Assembly: GCA_016200845.1 (NCBI GenBank)
Contig: JACQDW010000062.1
Location: 1 to 35,742 of the forward strand
Length of the DNA: 35,742 nt
Direction of reading: 5' to 3'
Origin: Burkholderiales bacterium
Lineage (GTDB): Bacteria > Pseudomonadota > Gammaproteobacteria > Burkholderiales > Burkholderiaceae_D
Shown: positions 24,604 through 31,992 of the stretch, piece by piece
How positions within the stretch are numbered: the stretch's first letter is position 1
Layout of the letters: each line of letters opens with the position of its first letter
The notes under the pieces: generated by a model
Database searches by the model: none
What the model saw: the letters and a program-made list of their open reading frames with translations, nothing else
Told to the model about the DNA's origin: nothing
Program-made: the position numbers and the translations under genes

Positions 24604-24655
24604 AACTTAAGTAAAACTAAGACGGTATGTTTCGTTTTAATTTTACGTAAGTTCT
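24604..24655. repeat. Degenerate inverted repeat related to the MITE-like termini
   Basis: AACTTAAGTAAAA (24604-24616) is the inverse complement of TTTTACGTAAGTT (24641-24653) with one mismatch. The right arm TTTTACGTAAGTTCT differs at only two positions from TTTTGCGTAAGTCCT of the neighbouring element. This may be a decayed older copy about 50 bp long. Confidence 0.45.
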
Positions 24656-24822
24656 CTCAGCTAGCAGATATTTACGGAATGCATTTTACCTTGTGCGCTG
24701 CAAAAATTGCATTTGCCCCACAAATTTTGTGGAATTTTTTGTTGATATATCGACGCACCTACCGCCACACTTACGATTACGCTCACAGACTTGTGACTTC
24801 CATTCATCATTGAATAAAGAAA

Positions 24823-25668
24823 ATGTCAGATCATCACATTCCTATCCTGCCTCCAGCCAATCGCACGGTCTTTTTTGTATCCGATGGAACGGGCATTACG
24901 GCAGAGGCTTTTGGCCATTCTGTCATCACACAATTTGATCTTAAATTCAAGCAAGTACGCCTGCCATTTATTGACGACATAGAAAAAGCCGAAGACGCGG
25001 TCAGAAAAATCAACGAAGCCTTTGAACTCACAGGCAATCGCCCCATCGTTTTCTCCACCTTGGTTAAACCCGAATTGGCGGCGGTGATTTTCCGCTCTAA
25101 AGGTTTGCATATGGATCTCATCCAAACCTTTGTCGCACCGCTAGAAGAAGAATTGGGCGTCAAATCCACGCACACAGTTGGGCGCAGCCACAATATCGCT
25201 GACACCGAAGAATACAAAAACCGCATAGAAGCGATCAACTTTTCACTGGCGCACGACGACGGACAATCGAACAAAAATCTGTCGCTAGCCGATGTCATTT
25301 TGGTCGGCGTTTCGCGTTCAGGCAAGACCCCGACCACGCTCTATCTCGCCATGCAATATGGCATCAAGGCTGCCAATTACCCCTTGATTCCAGACGACTT
25401 TGAACGCGGCAAATTACCCTCTGCCTTACCCGCATTTAAAGGAAAAATTTTTGGCCTCAGCATTGCGCCTGAACGCCTCTCAGAAATTCGCAACGAACGA
25501 CGCCCTGGCAGTAAATATGCATCGCTAGAAAACTGTCGTTATGAAGTCAATGAAGCAGAAGCCATGATGAAACGCGAAGGCATACGCTGGCTCTCGTCTA
25601 CCGCGAAATCCATTGAGGAAATTGCGACTACGATCTTGCAGGAAGTCAAACCAGATTCGCCACTGTAG
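24823..25668 (+). CDS. ppsR: PEP synthetase regulatory protein (pyruvate, water dikinase kinase/phosphorylase)
   Basis: PpsR inactivates PEP synthase by ADP-dependent phosphorylation of a Thr next to the catalytic His and reactivates it by phosphorolysis. The DUF299 family signature [18 protein letters not shown] lies at residues 18-35, and the P-loop GVSRSGKT at 162-169. The C-terminal block [19 protein letters not shown] is conserved in the family. It is full length at 281 residues. The gene is divergent from ppsA, so enzyme and regulator share a control region that has been interrupted by inverted-repeat DNA. Confidence 0.95.
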   Translation: MSDHHIPILPPANRTVFFVSDGTGITAEAFGHSVITQFDLKFKQVRLPFIDDIEKAEDAVRKINEAFELTGNRPIVFSTLVKPELAAVIFRSKGLHMDLIQTFVAPLEEELGVKSTHTVGRSHNIADTEEYKNRIEAINFSLAHDDGQSNKNLSLADVILVGVSRSGKTPTTLYLAMQYGIKAANYPLIPDDFERGKLPSALPAFKGKIFGLSIAPERLSEIRNERRPGSKYASLENCRYEVNEAEAMMKREGIRWLSSTAKSIEEIATTILQEVKPDSPL

Positions 25669-25671
25669 TAA

Positions 25672-25775
25672 AACGGGGCACCACAGAGAAAACGAAGAAC
25701 AACAAAGGCGGAGCAAAACCAATTTACTCTCTTGCTTTTCTTCTTGCCTCTGTGTCTCTGTGTTGAGAGGTTTTT
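25672..25775. repeat. Imperfect inverted repeat with CACAGAG/CTCTGTG units
   Basis: The spacer between convergent ppsR and the trmH-like gene begins with CACCACAGAGAAAACGAAG and ends with TTGCCTCTGTGTCTCTGTG. Read inversely, the right side gives CACAGAGACACAGAGGCAAG, so the two ends are related in opposite orientation around an unmatched centre. Short CACAGAG units of this kind recur between genes in many bacteria. It may act as a shared transcription end, but there is no classic terminator. Confidence 0.45.
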
Positions 25776-25808
25776 ATTTTCGCGACGGATAGCCGTCTTT
25801 CGAGACAA

Positions 25809-26594
25809 CTAAACAAGCCGCTGTCGCACTTGTTCAAAAAAACAAATCGCGGCACTGGCAGCGACATTCAAAGACTCAATTGCAGGCTTTTGTGGAATTG
25901 TGACAGTCTCACTCGCTAGAGCCATCAAAGCAGGATCAACGCCTTGCCCTTCATGACCGAACAGCCATGCGACTGGGCGATTTAAGTTGATTTGATAAAT
26001 TGTTTTTTCCGTATGCGAGCTAGTCGCCAAAACAGGAATAGTCGATTGCCCCAACAATGCGTGCAAATCAACCGTTTCAAAAATCTCCAACAAAAAGTGT
26101 GCGCCCATCCCGGCACGCAGGACTTTGGGCGACCATGCCGACACCGTCCCTGCGCTGCAATAGACTTGCTCTATACCCGCCCCCGCCGCACTGCGTAAGA
26201 TCGAACCCAGATTGCCCGGATCTTGCAAGCCATCAAGCACCACCGCATTTTTTTGCAAAGCCGTCGTCACCTGTGTGTGCGGCATATCGATAATGAACAC
26301 AATACCGACACCGTTTTCCACCTGACTAATCGCTTGATACAAAGCATCGGGAAGCGCAATGCAGGTGGCAGACAAGGCTGCGCAGCGCATAAGAATTGCG
26401 GCGACTTCAGGGTGCGACAAACAGGAGTCAGACACGACGCACATCAGCGGTGCGCCGCGATGCTGCAAATAAGCCTGACATAAATGCACACCATCGAGCA
26501 CACTACGCGCCGACTTTTTTCTGGCACTGGCACTGGTGGCGAGCTGCTTGAGTTCTTTGTAAAACGCATTGTCGCGCGAGGTGATTTGTTTCAT
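25809..26594 (-). CDS. TrmH/SpoU-family RNA 2'-O-methyltransferase
   Basis: A SPOUT-fold methyltransferase that should add a methyl group to a ribose 2'-OH of rRNA or tRNA using SAM. The N-terminal substrate-binding domain ([18 protein letters not shown]) resembles RlmB-like and TsnR-like proteins. The catalytic domain shows motif 1 [16 protein letters not shown], motif 2 [11 protein letters not shown] and motif 3 [18 protein letters not shown], which build the knotted SAM site. Length is 261 residues. RlmB is a likely relation, but the target nucleotide cannot be read from the sequence. Its ATG overlaps the end of the rnhB remnant by 4 bp (ATGA), a relic of translational coupling to rnhB. 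Confidence 0.9.
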   Translation of the reverse strand: MKQITSRDNAFYKELKQLATSASARKKSARSVLDGVHLCQAYLQHRGAPLMCVVSDSCLSHPEVAAILMRCAALSATCIALPDALYQAISQVENGVGIVFIIDMPHTQVTTALQKNAVVLDGLQDPGNLGSILRSAAGAGIEQVYCSAGTVSAWSPKVLRAGMGAHFLLEIFETVDLHALLGQSTIPVLATSSHTEKTIYQINLNRPVAWLFGHEGQGVDPALMALASETVTIPQKPAIESLNVAASAAICFFEQVRQRLV

Positions 26595-27078
26595 GATGAC
26601 AGCAAGGCCTTGACTGGCGCATAGGATTTTCTATGGATGGGAGACACGCCATGCTCTTTTAAGCGCGCCAAATGCAACGCCGTTGGATCTCGGATCGCAC
26701 TGCCATCACAGGGCAACGATTGCCATCGATCAGCGCCAGCGTCGGCTGCACGGACAAGCCTTCAACTGCCCTGCGCATCGCCAGCATGGTCGCCTGCAAA
26801 ATATTTAAGGTGTCGATTTCTTGTTCTGAACACTGTGCGATTGACCACGCCAAAGCGCGTTCCTTAATTTGCACAGCCAAGGCGTCACGCTGTGCCTCGC
26901 TCAGCTTCTTAGAATCGCGCAAGCCTGCTATCGGACGTGCCGGATCAAGTATCACCGCTGCTGCCGTGACAGGCCCAGCCAAGGGGCCGCGACCAGCTTC
27001 ATCAACACCACATATCAGCTCATCGGCATAATCAAACAAAGAGAGATTTAGGGCTGGCTCACCCGCATTTTTACGCAT
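26591..27078 (-). pseudogene. rnhB: Ribonuclease HII gene with internal deletion and frameshift
   Basis: RNase HII cuts RNA of RNA-DNA hybrids at single ribonucleotides. The N-terminal part is clear: [13 protein letters not shown] with the catalytic Asp-Glu, [14 protein letters not shown], and LIDGNRCP with the third acid. After VMAVRSE the frame runs into IQRRCIWRA and a stop. The normal C-terminus is present just downstream in another frame, [25 protein letters not shown], ending with a TGA that overlaps the trmH-like ATG. Alignment by eye with E. coli RnhB shows about 44 residues missing, from AVVKGD through SAASILAK to QHKGY. These include the fourth catalytic Asp. The 488 bp plus about 133 nt equals a 206-residue gene, the usual size. 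The 139-residue ORF should be inactive. Confidence 0.85.
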
Positions 27079-27325
27079 GGAAAAACGCCTTTAATTTGCT
27101 GTCATCTAAAAAGTAATGACAGATTTGTTGCAAGTCCGAATCGCCCTGTTTGCGCCCTGCCAACACGGGCACTAATTCATCGTACTTCTCCAGCAACTCA
27201 GGTGCGGCATCGACATCGAGCACTTCGACCTCAAACGCATAGCGATCCGCGTAGGAATGCAAAGCATCCAGCATGTCCTGACACAAATGACAATAGCTAC
27301 GGGAATACAAAACGAAATGGAACAT
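27071..27325 (-). CDS. Glutaredoxin-like family protein (DUF836)
   Basis: A short thioredoxin-fold protein of 84 residues. The N-terminus [15 protein letters not shown] has a CXXC pair (Cys12, Cys15), as in the DUF836/glutaredoxin-like group. [19 protein letters not shown] holds the conserved cis-Pro of VPVL. The substrate is unknown. Proteins of this type are often found after mucD in Burkholderiales, usually ahead of lepA; here rnhB follows instead, and its ATG overlaps the end of this gene by 8 bp. A TATAAT lies 34 bp upstream of the start, and the mucD terminator lies beyond that, so this gene likely begins its own transcript. Confidence 0.85.
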   Translation of the reverse strand: MFHFVLYSRSYCHLCQDMLDALHSYADRYAFEVEVLDVDAAPELLEKYDELVPVLAGRKQGDSDLQQICHYFLDDSKLKAFFHA

Positions 27326-27358
27326 AAAAAAGAGATGACCGAATCTGGAGAAGTGGCG

Positions 27359-27364
27359 ATTATA
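27359..27364 (-). promoter_or_regulatory. Candidate -10 element for the glutaredoxin-rnhB-trmH transcript
   Basis: On the minus strand a perfect TATAAT lies 33 bp before the glutaredoxin-like ATG and just after the mucD terminator. The upstream hexamer is weak: GCTTTT at 17 bp, or TTGCTT at 19 bp. Position between a terminator and a start codon makes promoter function likely. Confidence 0.5.
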
Positions 27365-27387
27365 CCGTCTTCACCAAGTAGAAAAGC

Positions 27388-27426
27388 AAAAAGCGAAGCC
27401 GCACGCAAATGCAGCTTCGCTTTTTT
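27388..27426. terminator. Rho-independent terminator after mucD
   Basis: AAAAAGCGAAGC (27388-27399) pairs with GCTTCGCTTTTT (27414-27425) around a 14-nt loop. On the minus strand the stem ends in five T residues followed by GCTTTTC. It closes the rpoE-rseA-rseB-mucD operon; the A/T flanks could also work from the plus strand. Confidence 0.85.
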
Positions 27427-27445
27427 CAAGACGCCCAGATTGGGC

Positions 27446-28981
27446 TTAGTTTGGACGTATCACCAAGAATTGCGAGGCATCACCACGGCGCACCAATAAG
27501 ACGACAGGCTTCTTAGGATCGAGTTTGCCAGCCATCGCATCAAAATGCTTGGCGTCTTTAATATCAACATTATTCATCATTAGCAAAATGTCGCCCGGCA
27601 TCAAGCCGCTCATCGCAGCCAAGCCATCGCCCTCCACATTCTCGATTACCACACCGCCCTCGTTCGGCATAGTCCTTCGCTGTTTTTCACTCAAATCAGC
27701 AACGCTTACACCTAAGTGATTGACTGCTTTCTCTTTCTTGGCTTTTTTCTCAACTTTACCCACAGGCTGATCGGCTTCCGCTTCGCCTATGACGACAGTC
27801 AATTCTTTGGCCGCGCCATTGCGCCAGACAGTCATCGCCACCTTACTACCGGGCTTGGTCGCACCAACGATCCGCGGTAAATCACTGCGTTTTTCTATGG
27901 CTGATCCATTAAACTTCAAGATCACGTCGCCCTCACGCAGCCCGGCTTTATCTGCCGGTCCACCTTGCTCCACTTTCGCAATCGACACCCCACCTTGCTT
28001 GCCCAAACCAAGTTGCTCAGCAGCTTCTTTACTCAGCTCGCCCATTTCAACACCAATACGACCACGCGACACCGTGCCCGATGCTTTTAACTGATCGACC
28101 ACACGCATCGCTTCATCAATCGGAATCGCGAATGAAATTCCCATATAACCACCAGAGCGGCTATAAATTTGCGAATTAATGCCGATCACTTCGCCGCGCA
28201 TATTGATCAAAGGACCGCCAGAGTTACCAGGATTGACCGCGACATCAGTTTGAATCAAAGGCAAATAGTCACCGGTATCGCGTGCTTTGGAAGAAATAAT
28301 GCCCGAGGTGACCGTATTATCGAGGTCGAATGGAGAGCCAATCGCGATTACCCACTCACCCGCTTTAATTTTGTCTGAATCACCTATCATCAACTTGGGC
28401 AATTTACCACCATCAATCTTGAGCACCGCGACATCGGTACGACGATCTGAGCCGATTACTTTCGCCTTAAACTCGCGCTTATCAGTGAGCTTTACATACA
28501 CTTCGGACGCGCCCTCGACCACGTGAGTATTGGTCAAGACATAGCCGTCTTGCGACACGATAAATCCCGAACCAACACCGCGCGGCACTTCTTGCTCTTG
28601 CGGCTTAGCTGGTTGACGGCGATTGCGCGGTTGAGGTTGTACAGGTGCCGGTGTTCCAAAAAAACGCCGGAAAAATTCTTGCGCCTGATCGTCCCCAAAA
28701 GGGTCGCCTTGCACTTGCGACACTTTTTGTGTCGTTCGAATATTGACCACAGCAGGACTGGTGCGCTCCACCAATTGCGTAAAATCAGGCAGACCAGTCA
28801 CCAAAACAGGATTACTTGCACCTTGTTCGTAATGGATAGGTTCTGTGGTAGAGGCCTGCGCGCTAGTGGCGCTGCTACTATCAAAATGACTGAGCACCGC
28901 AAAAACTGAGGCACTAATCAGGAGGGAAGAAATCAAAATAGAAATATGTTTTTCAACAGGAAAAGGTCTCGCTATCTTCAT
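27446..28981 (-). CDS. mucD: Do-like serine endoprotease MucD/DegP
   Basis: A periplasmic HtrA protease that degrades or refolds damaged envelope proteins under sigma-E control. An N-terminal hydrophobic segment (ISILISSLLISASVFAVL, residues 13-30) acts as signal or anchor. The trypsin-like domain has the triad His153 (TNTHVV), Asp183 (RTDVAVL) and Ser254 (GNSGGP). Two PDZ domains follow, at about residues 285-375 and 410-505. Between the leader and the protease domain lies a Pro/Gln/Arg-rich loop (PAPVQPQPRNRRQPAKPQEQ), consistent with the LA loop region. The length of 511 residues is normal. It is the last gene of the sigma-E operon and has its own terminator. Confidence 0.95.
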   Translation of the reverse strand: MKIARPFPVEKHISILISSLLISASVFAVLSHFDSSSATSAQASTTEPIHYEQGASNPVLVTGLPDFTQLVERTSPAVVNIRTTQKVSQVQGDPFGDDQAQEFFRRFFGTPAPVQPQPRNRRQPAKPQEQEVPRGVGSGFIVSQDGYVLTNTHVVEGASEVYVKLTDKREFKAKVIGSDRRTDVAVLKIDGGKLPKLMIGDSDKIKAGEWVIAIGSPFDLDNTVTSGIISSKARDTGDYLPLIQTDVAVNPGNSGGPLINMRGEVIGINSQIYSRSGGYMGISFAIPIDEAMRVVDQLKASGTVSRGRIGVEMGELSKEAAEQLGLGKQGGVSIAKVEQGGPADKAGLREGDVILKFNGSAIEKRSDLPRIVGATKPGSKVAMTVWRNGAAKELTVVIGEAEADQPVGKVEKKAKKEKAVNHLGVSVADLSEKQRRTMPNEGGVVIENVEGDGLAAMSGLMPGDILLMMNNVDIKDAKHFDAMAGKLDPKKPVVLLVRRGDASQFLVIRPN

Positions 28982-29003
28982 ATTGTCACCGTAAATCGAT
29001 TGC

Positions 29004-30005
29004 TCATTTCTTTAATTGAATAGAATTAATCACTTGCTTAATTGCCGCTTGCGGCACTTCACCTACCACGGTCAGCCAAAAATCACCTTGTCGCCTACCC
29101 ATGATCGTCATTGCGCCTTGCTGCAAGCTACCCTCAGTTCTGTCGCCGGAATCCGGTTCAATAAAGACTGAGATCGTCGATAAGCCGTCAGAGAACATCA
29201 TCTGTATCGCCTGATGCACCTTTGCCTGAGCCGACTCGTTGCCCGCAGCATTTGCTGAGATAGGAATGATCCGCTTAGTTTCAAGAGTTTTTTTGAAACC
29301 AGATGGAAGAGATTTCACCTGCCAACCGGAGTTCACATTGGCGAGCACGGTAAGGTTCTCGGTTTTCCATTGCGACAGATTGGTATAGGTCGGTTTAAAT
29401 CGCGATTTTTCTAGTTCGCCAATCGCGATCTGCGTGAATGCAATTTGCTCTATGACCTCATTGCGCGGGTTCATTGTTTGAACGCCCAGCAGCAAGCCAG
29501 AATTTTTTTCAAGACACACTCGAAAACCATAGCGGTACTCGTCTTTAGGTTGCAAAGTCAAGACCTGACATTCAGTTCCAGCGACCCGACTCATCTGCGC
29601 TTTTTTGATGGAATAAGACAAGGGCAAGAGGCGCGCTTGCTCTCCTAGCAGTGCAGGAAAAGCTTCCTGAGACAAATTTTTCTCTACTTGTATCGTTTTA
29701 CTCTCTGGCAGATAGCAACTTACTTCGCCATTGCGGCGGATATACTCTCGTGGCTTACCATCTAAAATCTCCAGCTTCTCGACTTCGACCTCTGCATCAA
29801 AGCCATGTGTAATCCGCGATGTTCTGATTTGATTTCCCTGCTGATACACAAAGGTGCCAGAGTAACTCAGCTTTTTTGCTGCCAATTGAGTCGCCTGCAG
29901 CAATTTCAAGACGTCCTGATCTTCCGTCCCCTGTGCCAGACCGGGCGACGATAGACACAGGACAATACTCATAAAACAGAGAAGAAAAAACTGACGTAGC
30001 ATCAT
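29004..30005 (-). CDS. rseB: Sigma-E factor regulatory protein RseB/MucB
   Basis: RseB binds the periplasmic part of the anti-sigma factor RseA and protects it from cleavage until lipid or porin signals accumulate. The N-terminus is a signal peptide (LRQFFLLCFMSIVLCLSSPGLAQ). The N-terminal lobe (LSYSGTFVYQQGNQIRTSRITHG) and the C-terminal MucB/RseB domain (GWQVKSLPSGFKKTLETKR, then AMTIMGRRQGDFWLTVVGEVP) are in the expected order. The length of 333 residues is within the family range. The start codon abuts the rseA stop (TAAATG), so translation is likely coupled. Confidence 0.93.
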   Translation of the reverse strand: MMLRQFFLLCFMSIVLCLSSPGLAQGTEDQDVLKLLQATQLAAKKLSYSGTFVYQQGNQIRTSRITHGFDAEVEVEKLEILDGKPREYIRRNGEVSCYLPESKTIQVEKNLSQEAFPALLGEQARLLPLSYSIKKAQMSRVAGTECQVLTLQPKDEYRYGFRVCLEKNSGLLLGVQTMNPRNEVIEQIAFTQIAIGELEKSRFKPTYTNLSQWKTENLTVLANVNSGWQVKSLPSGFKKTLETKRIIPISANAAGNESAQAKVHQAIQMMFSDGLSTISVFIEPDSGDRTEGSLQQGAMTIMGRRQGDFWLTVVGEVPQAAIKQVINSIQLKK

Positions 30006-30677
30006 TTATTTCTCATTGTCTGAAGAAGCAGTCACATTCGCCCGCTTAATATAACGACCACCATTATCCAAAGTTGGCGAAGCCTTTTGGTGTGCCAGCA
30101 AATAACTATCTAAACGCGGGTCGCGCAACATTTCAACCTGATTTTCCAGACGCGGTGCAAACTCAGCATCGCGATTACCCGCGCTAGCGCCCGGTGCACC
30201 ATTCGTGCTGGAATTAGTATTTGAATTGTTTGCCAGCTTAATTTGAGTAGAAAATGACGCGTCTTGAGAGTCGTGTTTAACCAACGCAGTTGATGGTGGC
30301 GTGTTCTGCAATAATGGCGCGATCTGGGGAGCCATTAACAAAGCTAAGGTCACCGTCGCTGCGATACTGGTCAAGGCCAACGATAAAGAAATTTTGGAAC
30401 CGCTTAGTTGCGGAGCTGGAGACTGGGTTGGCATTTGCTTTGGTGCCAGCACCACTGGCTCTTGCTCTAGGCGCGCAGTTAAGTTCGCCATAAAATCATC
30501 GCTCATTTTCATCGCGAGATCATCCGATGCAATCGCATCACCGGCAAGATGATAAGCGTCCCACGACTGCCGCAACGCCGGATCAGTATGCATGTGCATC
30601 AGCATCTGGTCAATTTGCGCATCACTTAATTCGCCGTCCATCATGTCCGACAAATCTGCATTTGTTTTCGTTACCAT
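30006..30677 (-). CDS. rseA: Anti-sigma-E factor RseA (MucA type)
   Basis: RseA spans the inner membrane and sequesters sigma-E at its cytoplasmic side. The N-terminal anti-sigma domain begins with LSDMMDGELSDAQIDQML and continues with RQSWDAYHLAGDAIA, typical of the RseA N domain. One membrane helix lies near residues 95-117 (ISLSLALTSIAATVTLALLMAP), followed by a Ser/Asn-rich periplasmic region. The length of 223 residues is standard. It lies 39 bp after rpoE and directly before rseB, the canonical order. Confidence 0.93.
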   Translation of the reverse strand: MVTKTNADLSDMMDGELSDAQIDQMLMHMHTDPALRQSWDAYHLAGDAIASDDLAMKMSDDFMANLTARLEQEPVVLAPKQMPTQSPAPQLSGSKISLSLALTSIAATVTLALLMAPQIAPLLQNTPPSTALVKHDSQDASFSTQIKLANNSNTNSSTNGAPGASAGNRDAEFAPRLENQVEMLRDPRLDSYLLAHQKASPTLDNGGRYIKRANVTASSDNEK

Positions 30678-30716
30678 ATTAATTTCCGTTCATACTCTTT
30701 TGGAGCTATCCATCAT

Positions 30717-31319
30717 TCACCAACGCTGATCATGTGCAGTGCCTATCAAAGGACGCAGCTTTTCAGCGATGGCCTCTCTGGCTCTGAAAATTCTGCTTCT
30801 GACTGTTCCAATCGGACAAAGCATGACCTCCGCAATTTCATCGTAGCTTAGACCTTCAATCTCTCTCAAGGTAATTGCACAACGCAATTCTTCAGGCAGA
30901 GACAACATCACTGCATTCACAGTTGCGGCAATCTGCTTACTCGCTAACAAGGATTCTGGGGTGTTGATATCTCTTAGTCCGTCCGCATCGTTAAAAGTTT
31001 CCGCCTCCTCGACATCAGCATCAGTCGAAGTCGGCGCACGTCTGCCTTGCGTCACAAGATAATTTTTTGCGGTATTGATACCGATGCGATAAAGCCAGGT
31101 ATAGAAGGCGGAATCGCCCCGAAAGTTTGCCATGGCCCGATACGCCTTAATAAACGCCTCCTGAACCACATCTTCTGCCTCGGCATGATCATGGACGAGA
31201 CGAGACACGAGCCGAAACAGTTTTCTTTGGTACTTAGAAACCAGTAGCTCAAATGCTTTTTTATCACCACGCTGAACACGCTCGACAAGTCGCTGATCAA
31301 TGTCGCGTTCGGTCGTCAC
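30717..31319 (-). CDS. rpoE: RNA polymerase sigma factor RpoE/AlgU
   Basis: An ECF sigma factor controlling envelope stress genes. Region 2 (ELLVSKYQRKLFRLVSRLV, EDVVQEAFIKAYRAM, FRGDSAFYTWLYRIGINTAK) recognises the -10; region 4 (LSLPEELRCAITLREIEGLS, then IGTVRSRIFRAREAI) recognises the -35. The sequence follows E. coli RpoE closely over its whole 200 residues. The start codon is GTG. A candidate sigma-E promoter lies about 80 bp upstream, which would give the usual autoregulation. The rpoE-rseA-rseB-mucD operon lies directly after the fab cluster. Confidence 0.97.
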   Translation of the reverse strand: MTTERDIDQRLVERVQRGDKKAFELLVSKYQRKLFRLVSRLVHDHAEAEDVVQEAFIKAYRAMANFRGDSAFYTWLYRIGINTAKNYLVTQGRRAPTSTDADVEEAETFNDADGLRDINTPESLLASKQIAATVNAVMLSLPEELRCAITLREIEGLSYDEIAEVMLCPIGTVRSRIFRAREAIAEKLRPLIGTAHDQRW

Positions 31320-31398
31320 TCTTTATTCCCATTTTTATGACTGTGTAATTTTTAGCTTAAGGCGCACAGTGCAAAACGTGCGTCACAACATTGTCAAC

Positions 31399-31426
31399 TT
31401 GGATCAGAAAACTGATAAAAAGTTCC
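31399..31426 (-). promoter_or_regulatory. Candidate sigma-E autoregulatory promoter of rpoE
   Basis: The minus strand reads GGAACTT (31420-31426), then 16 bp, then TCCAA (31399-31403), about 80 bp before the rpoE GTG. The known sigma-E consensus is GGAACTT, 15-17 bp, TCTGA or TCTAA. The -35 is perfect and the -10 has one mismatch. A TCTGA also occurs, but only 11 bp from the -35. TTGACA (31392-31397 on the minus strand) may mark a separate housekeeping promoter. Confidence 0.6.
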
Positions 31427-31456
31427 CGCAATCAAGATCATTTTCACGAACGAGCA

Positions 31457-31894
31457 TTACTGCCAACGCAAAAAAACTTTCAATCGCCGAAATGCATCTT
31501 CGGACACACTATCAAACAAAATCAAAAACTGCCAGACTCTTTCCTCATCATCAATCGCACGAAATGCAAGCAACATATTCCACACGACACGATTTTCAAT
31601 CCGTATCAATCGGCTTGTCTTTTCTACGCCGAGTTGCGCATCTACCGCGACAACCATCATTTCGTTCGAACCCGTGATCATCAAATTTGCACTCGCTTGT
31701 CCCAAGCGATTTCGAGAGACGAGAAAAAACAAAACCAACAAGGCGAGCAAGCACAATATCATCCAAAGCAAAGCCGCCTTACCCTGCCAAGAAATCAGCA
31801 TCAGCAAAGAACAAAAAGCGAGACCTGCCATTACGAGCAAAAACACACGCGCAATACGAGATGGACGCACAGTGATCACCGACACTAAGCTCAT
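31457..31894 (-). CDS. Small membrane protein, YgfX/CptA-like
   Basis: A 145-residue protein between fabF and rpoE. Two membrane helices (FLLVMAGLAFCSLLMLISW, about residues 18-36, and LLWMILCLLALLVLFFLVS, about 42-60) precede a soluble domain. The C-terminus LILFDSVSEDAFRRLKVFLRW resembles the end of E. coli YgfX, which reads roughly LAADSMDEAEWRDLRRILL. That similarity and the topology suggest a YgfX/CptA-like family member, but this is by eye and not firm. YgfX in E. coli is linked to division and cytoskeleton interaction and is next to sdhE; here no sdhE homologue is adjacent. There is no clear Shine-Dalgarno. It is probably read from the fab operon side past the fabF terminator, or from its own promoter. 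Confidence 0.65.
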   Translation of the reverse strand: MSLVSVITVRPSRIARVFLLVMAGLAFCSLLMLISWQGKAALLWMILCLLALLVLFFLVSRNRLGQASANLMITGSNEMMVVAVDAQLGVEKTSRLIRIENRVVWNMLLAFRAIDDEERVWQFLILFDSVSEDAFRRLKVFLRWQ

Positions 31895-31926
31895 AAATTA
31901 TAAAATCAAGGACAAAACTAAGGACG

Positions 31927-31960
31927 AAAAAAAACACCACATACGATGTGGTGTTTATTT
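31927..31960 (-). terminator. Rho-independent terminator after fabF
   Basis: AAACACCACAT (31932-31942) pairs with ATGTGGTGTTT (31946-31956) across a three-base loop. On the minus strand eight T residues follow (31934 down to 31927). It separates the fab operon from the YgfX-like gene and the sigma-E operon. Confidence 0.88.
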
Positions 31961-31992
31961 TAATGCATAGACAGGAAACCGAAAACTACGTT

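Larger units (their letters stand above)
24378..24822. other. Divergent ppsA-ppsR intergenic region with nested palindromes
   Basis: This 445-bp spacer contains no credible gene. It holds a 107-bp MITE-like element (24454-24560), a related degenerate palindrome (24604-24655) and a small hairpin CCACA-AATTT-TGTGG followed by six T residues (24718-24740) ahead of ppsR. The ppsA side has only a weak -10-like TATCAT on the minus strand. Short ORFs here are spurious. Confidence 0.6.

Noticed and set aside
24417-24614. A 65-codon ORF spanning the MITE-like element
   Set aside because: It reads through both inverted repeat arms, has no similarity to a transposase and no Shine-Dalgarno.
29004-31319. 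The rpoE-rseA-rseB set considered as an unusual anti-sigma system
   Set aside because: Gene order, lengths and motifs are the standard sigma-E module of gamma- and betaproteobacteria.
31391-31888. A 165-codon plus-strand ORF and overlapping 98- to 125-codon ORFs near 31300-31970
   Set aside because: They are antisense to the YgfX-like gene and the rpoE leader, rich in Gln, His, Arg and Lys with no family resemblance, and no ribosome binding site is evident.
31897-31902. TATAAT on the minus strand two bases before the YgfX-like ATG
   Set aside because: A -10 this close would place the transcript start inside the coding sequence, and no -35 is visible; the AT-rich spacer makes a chance match likely.
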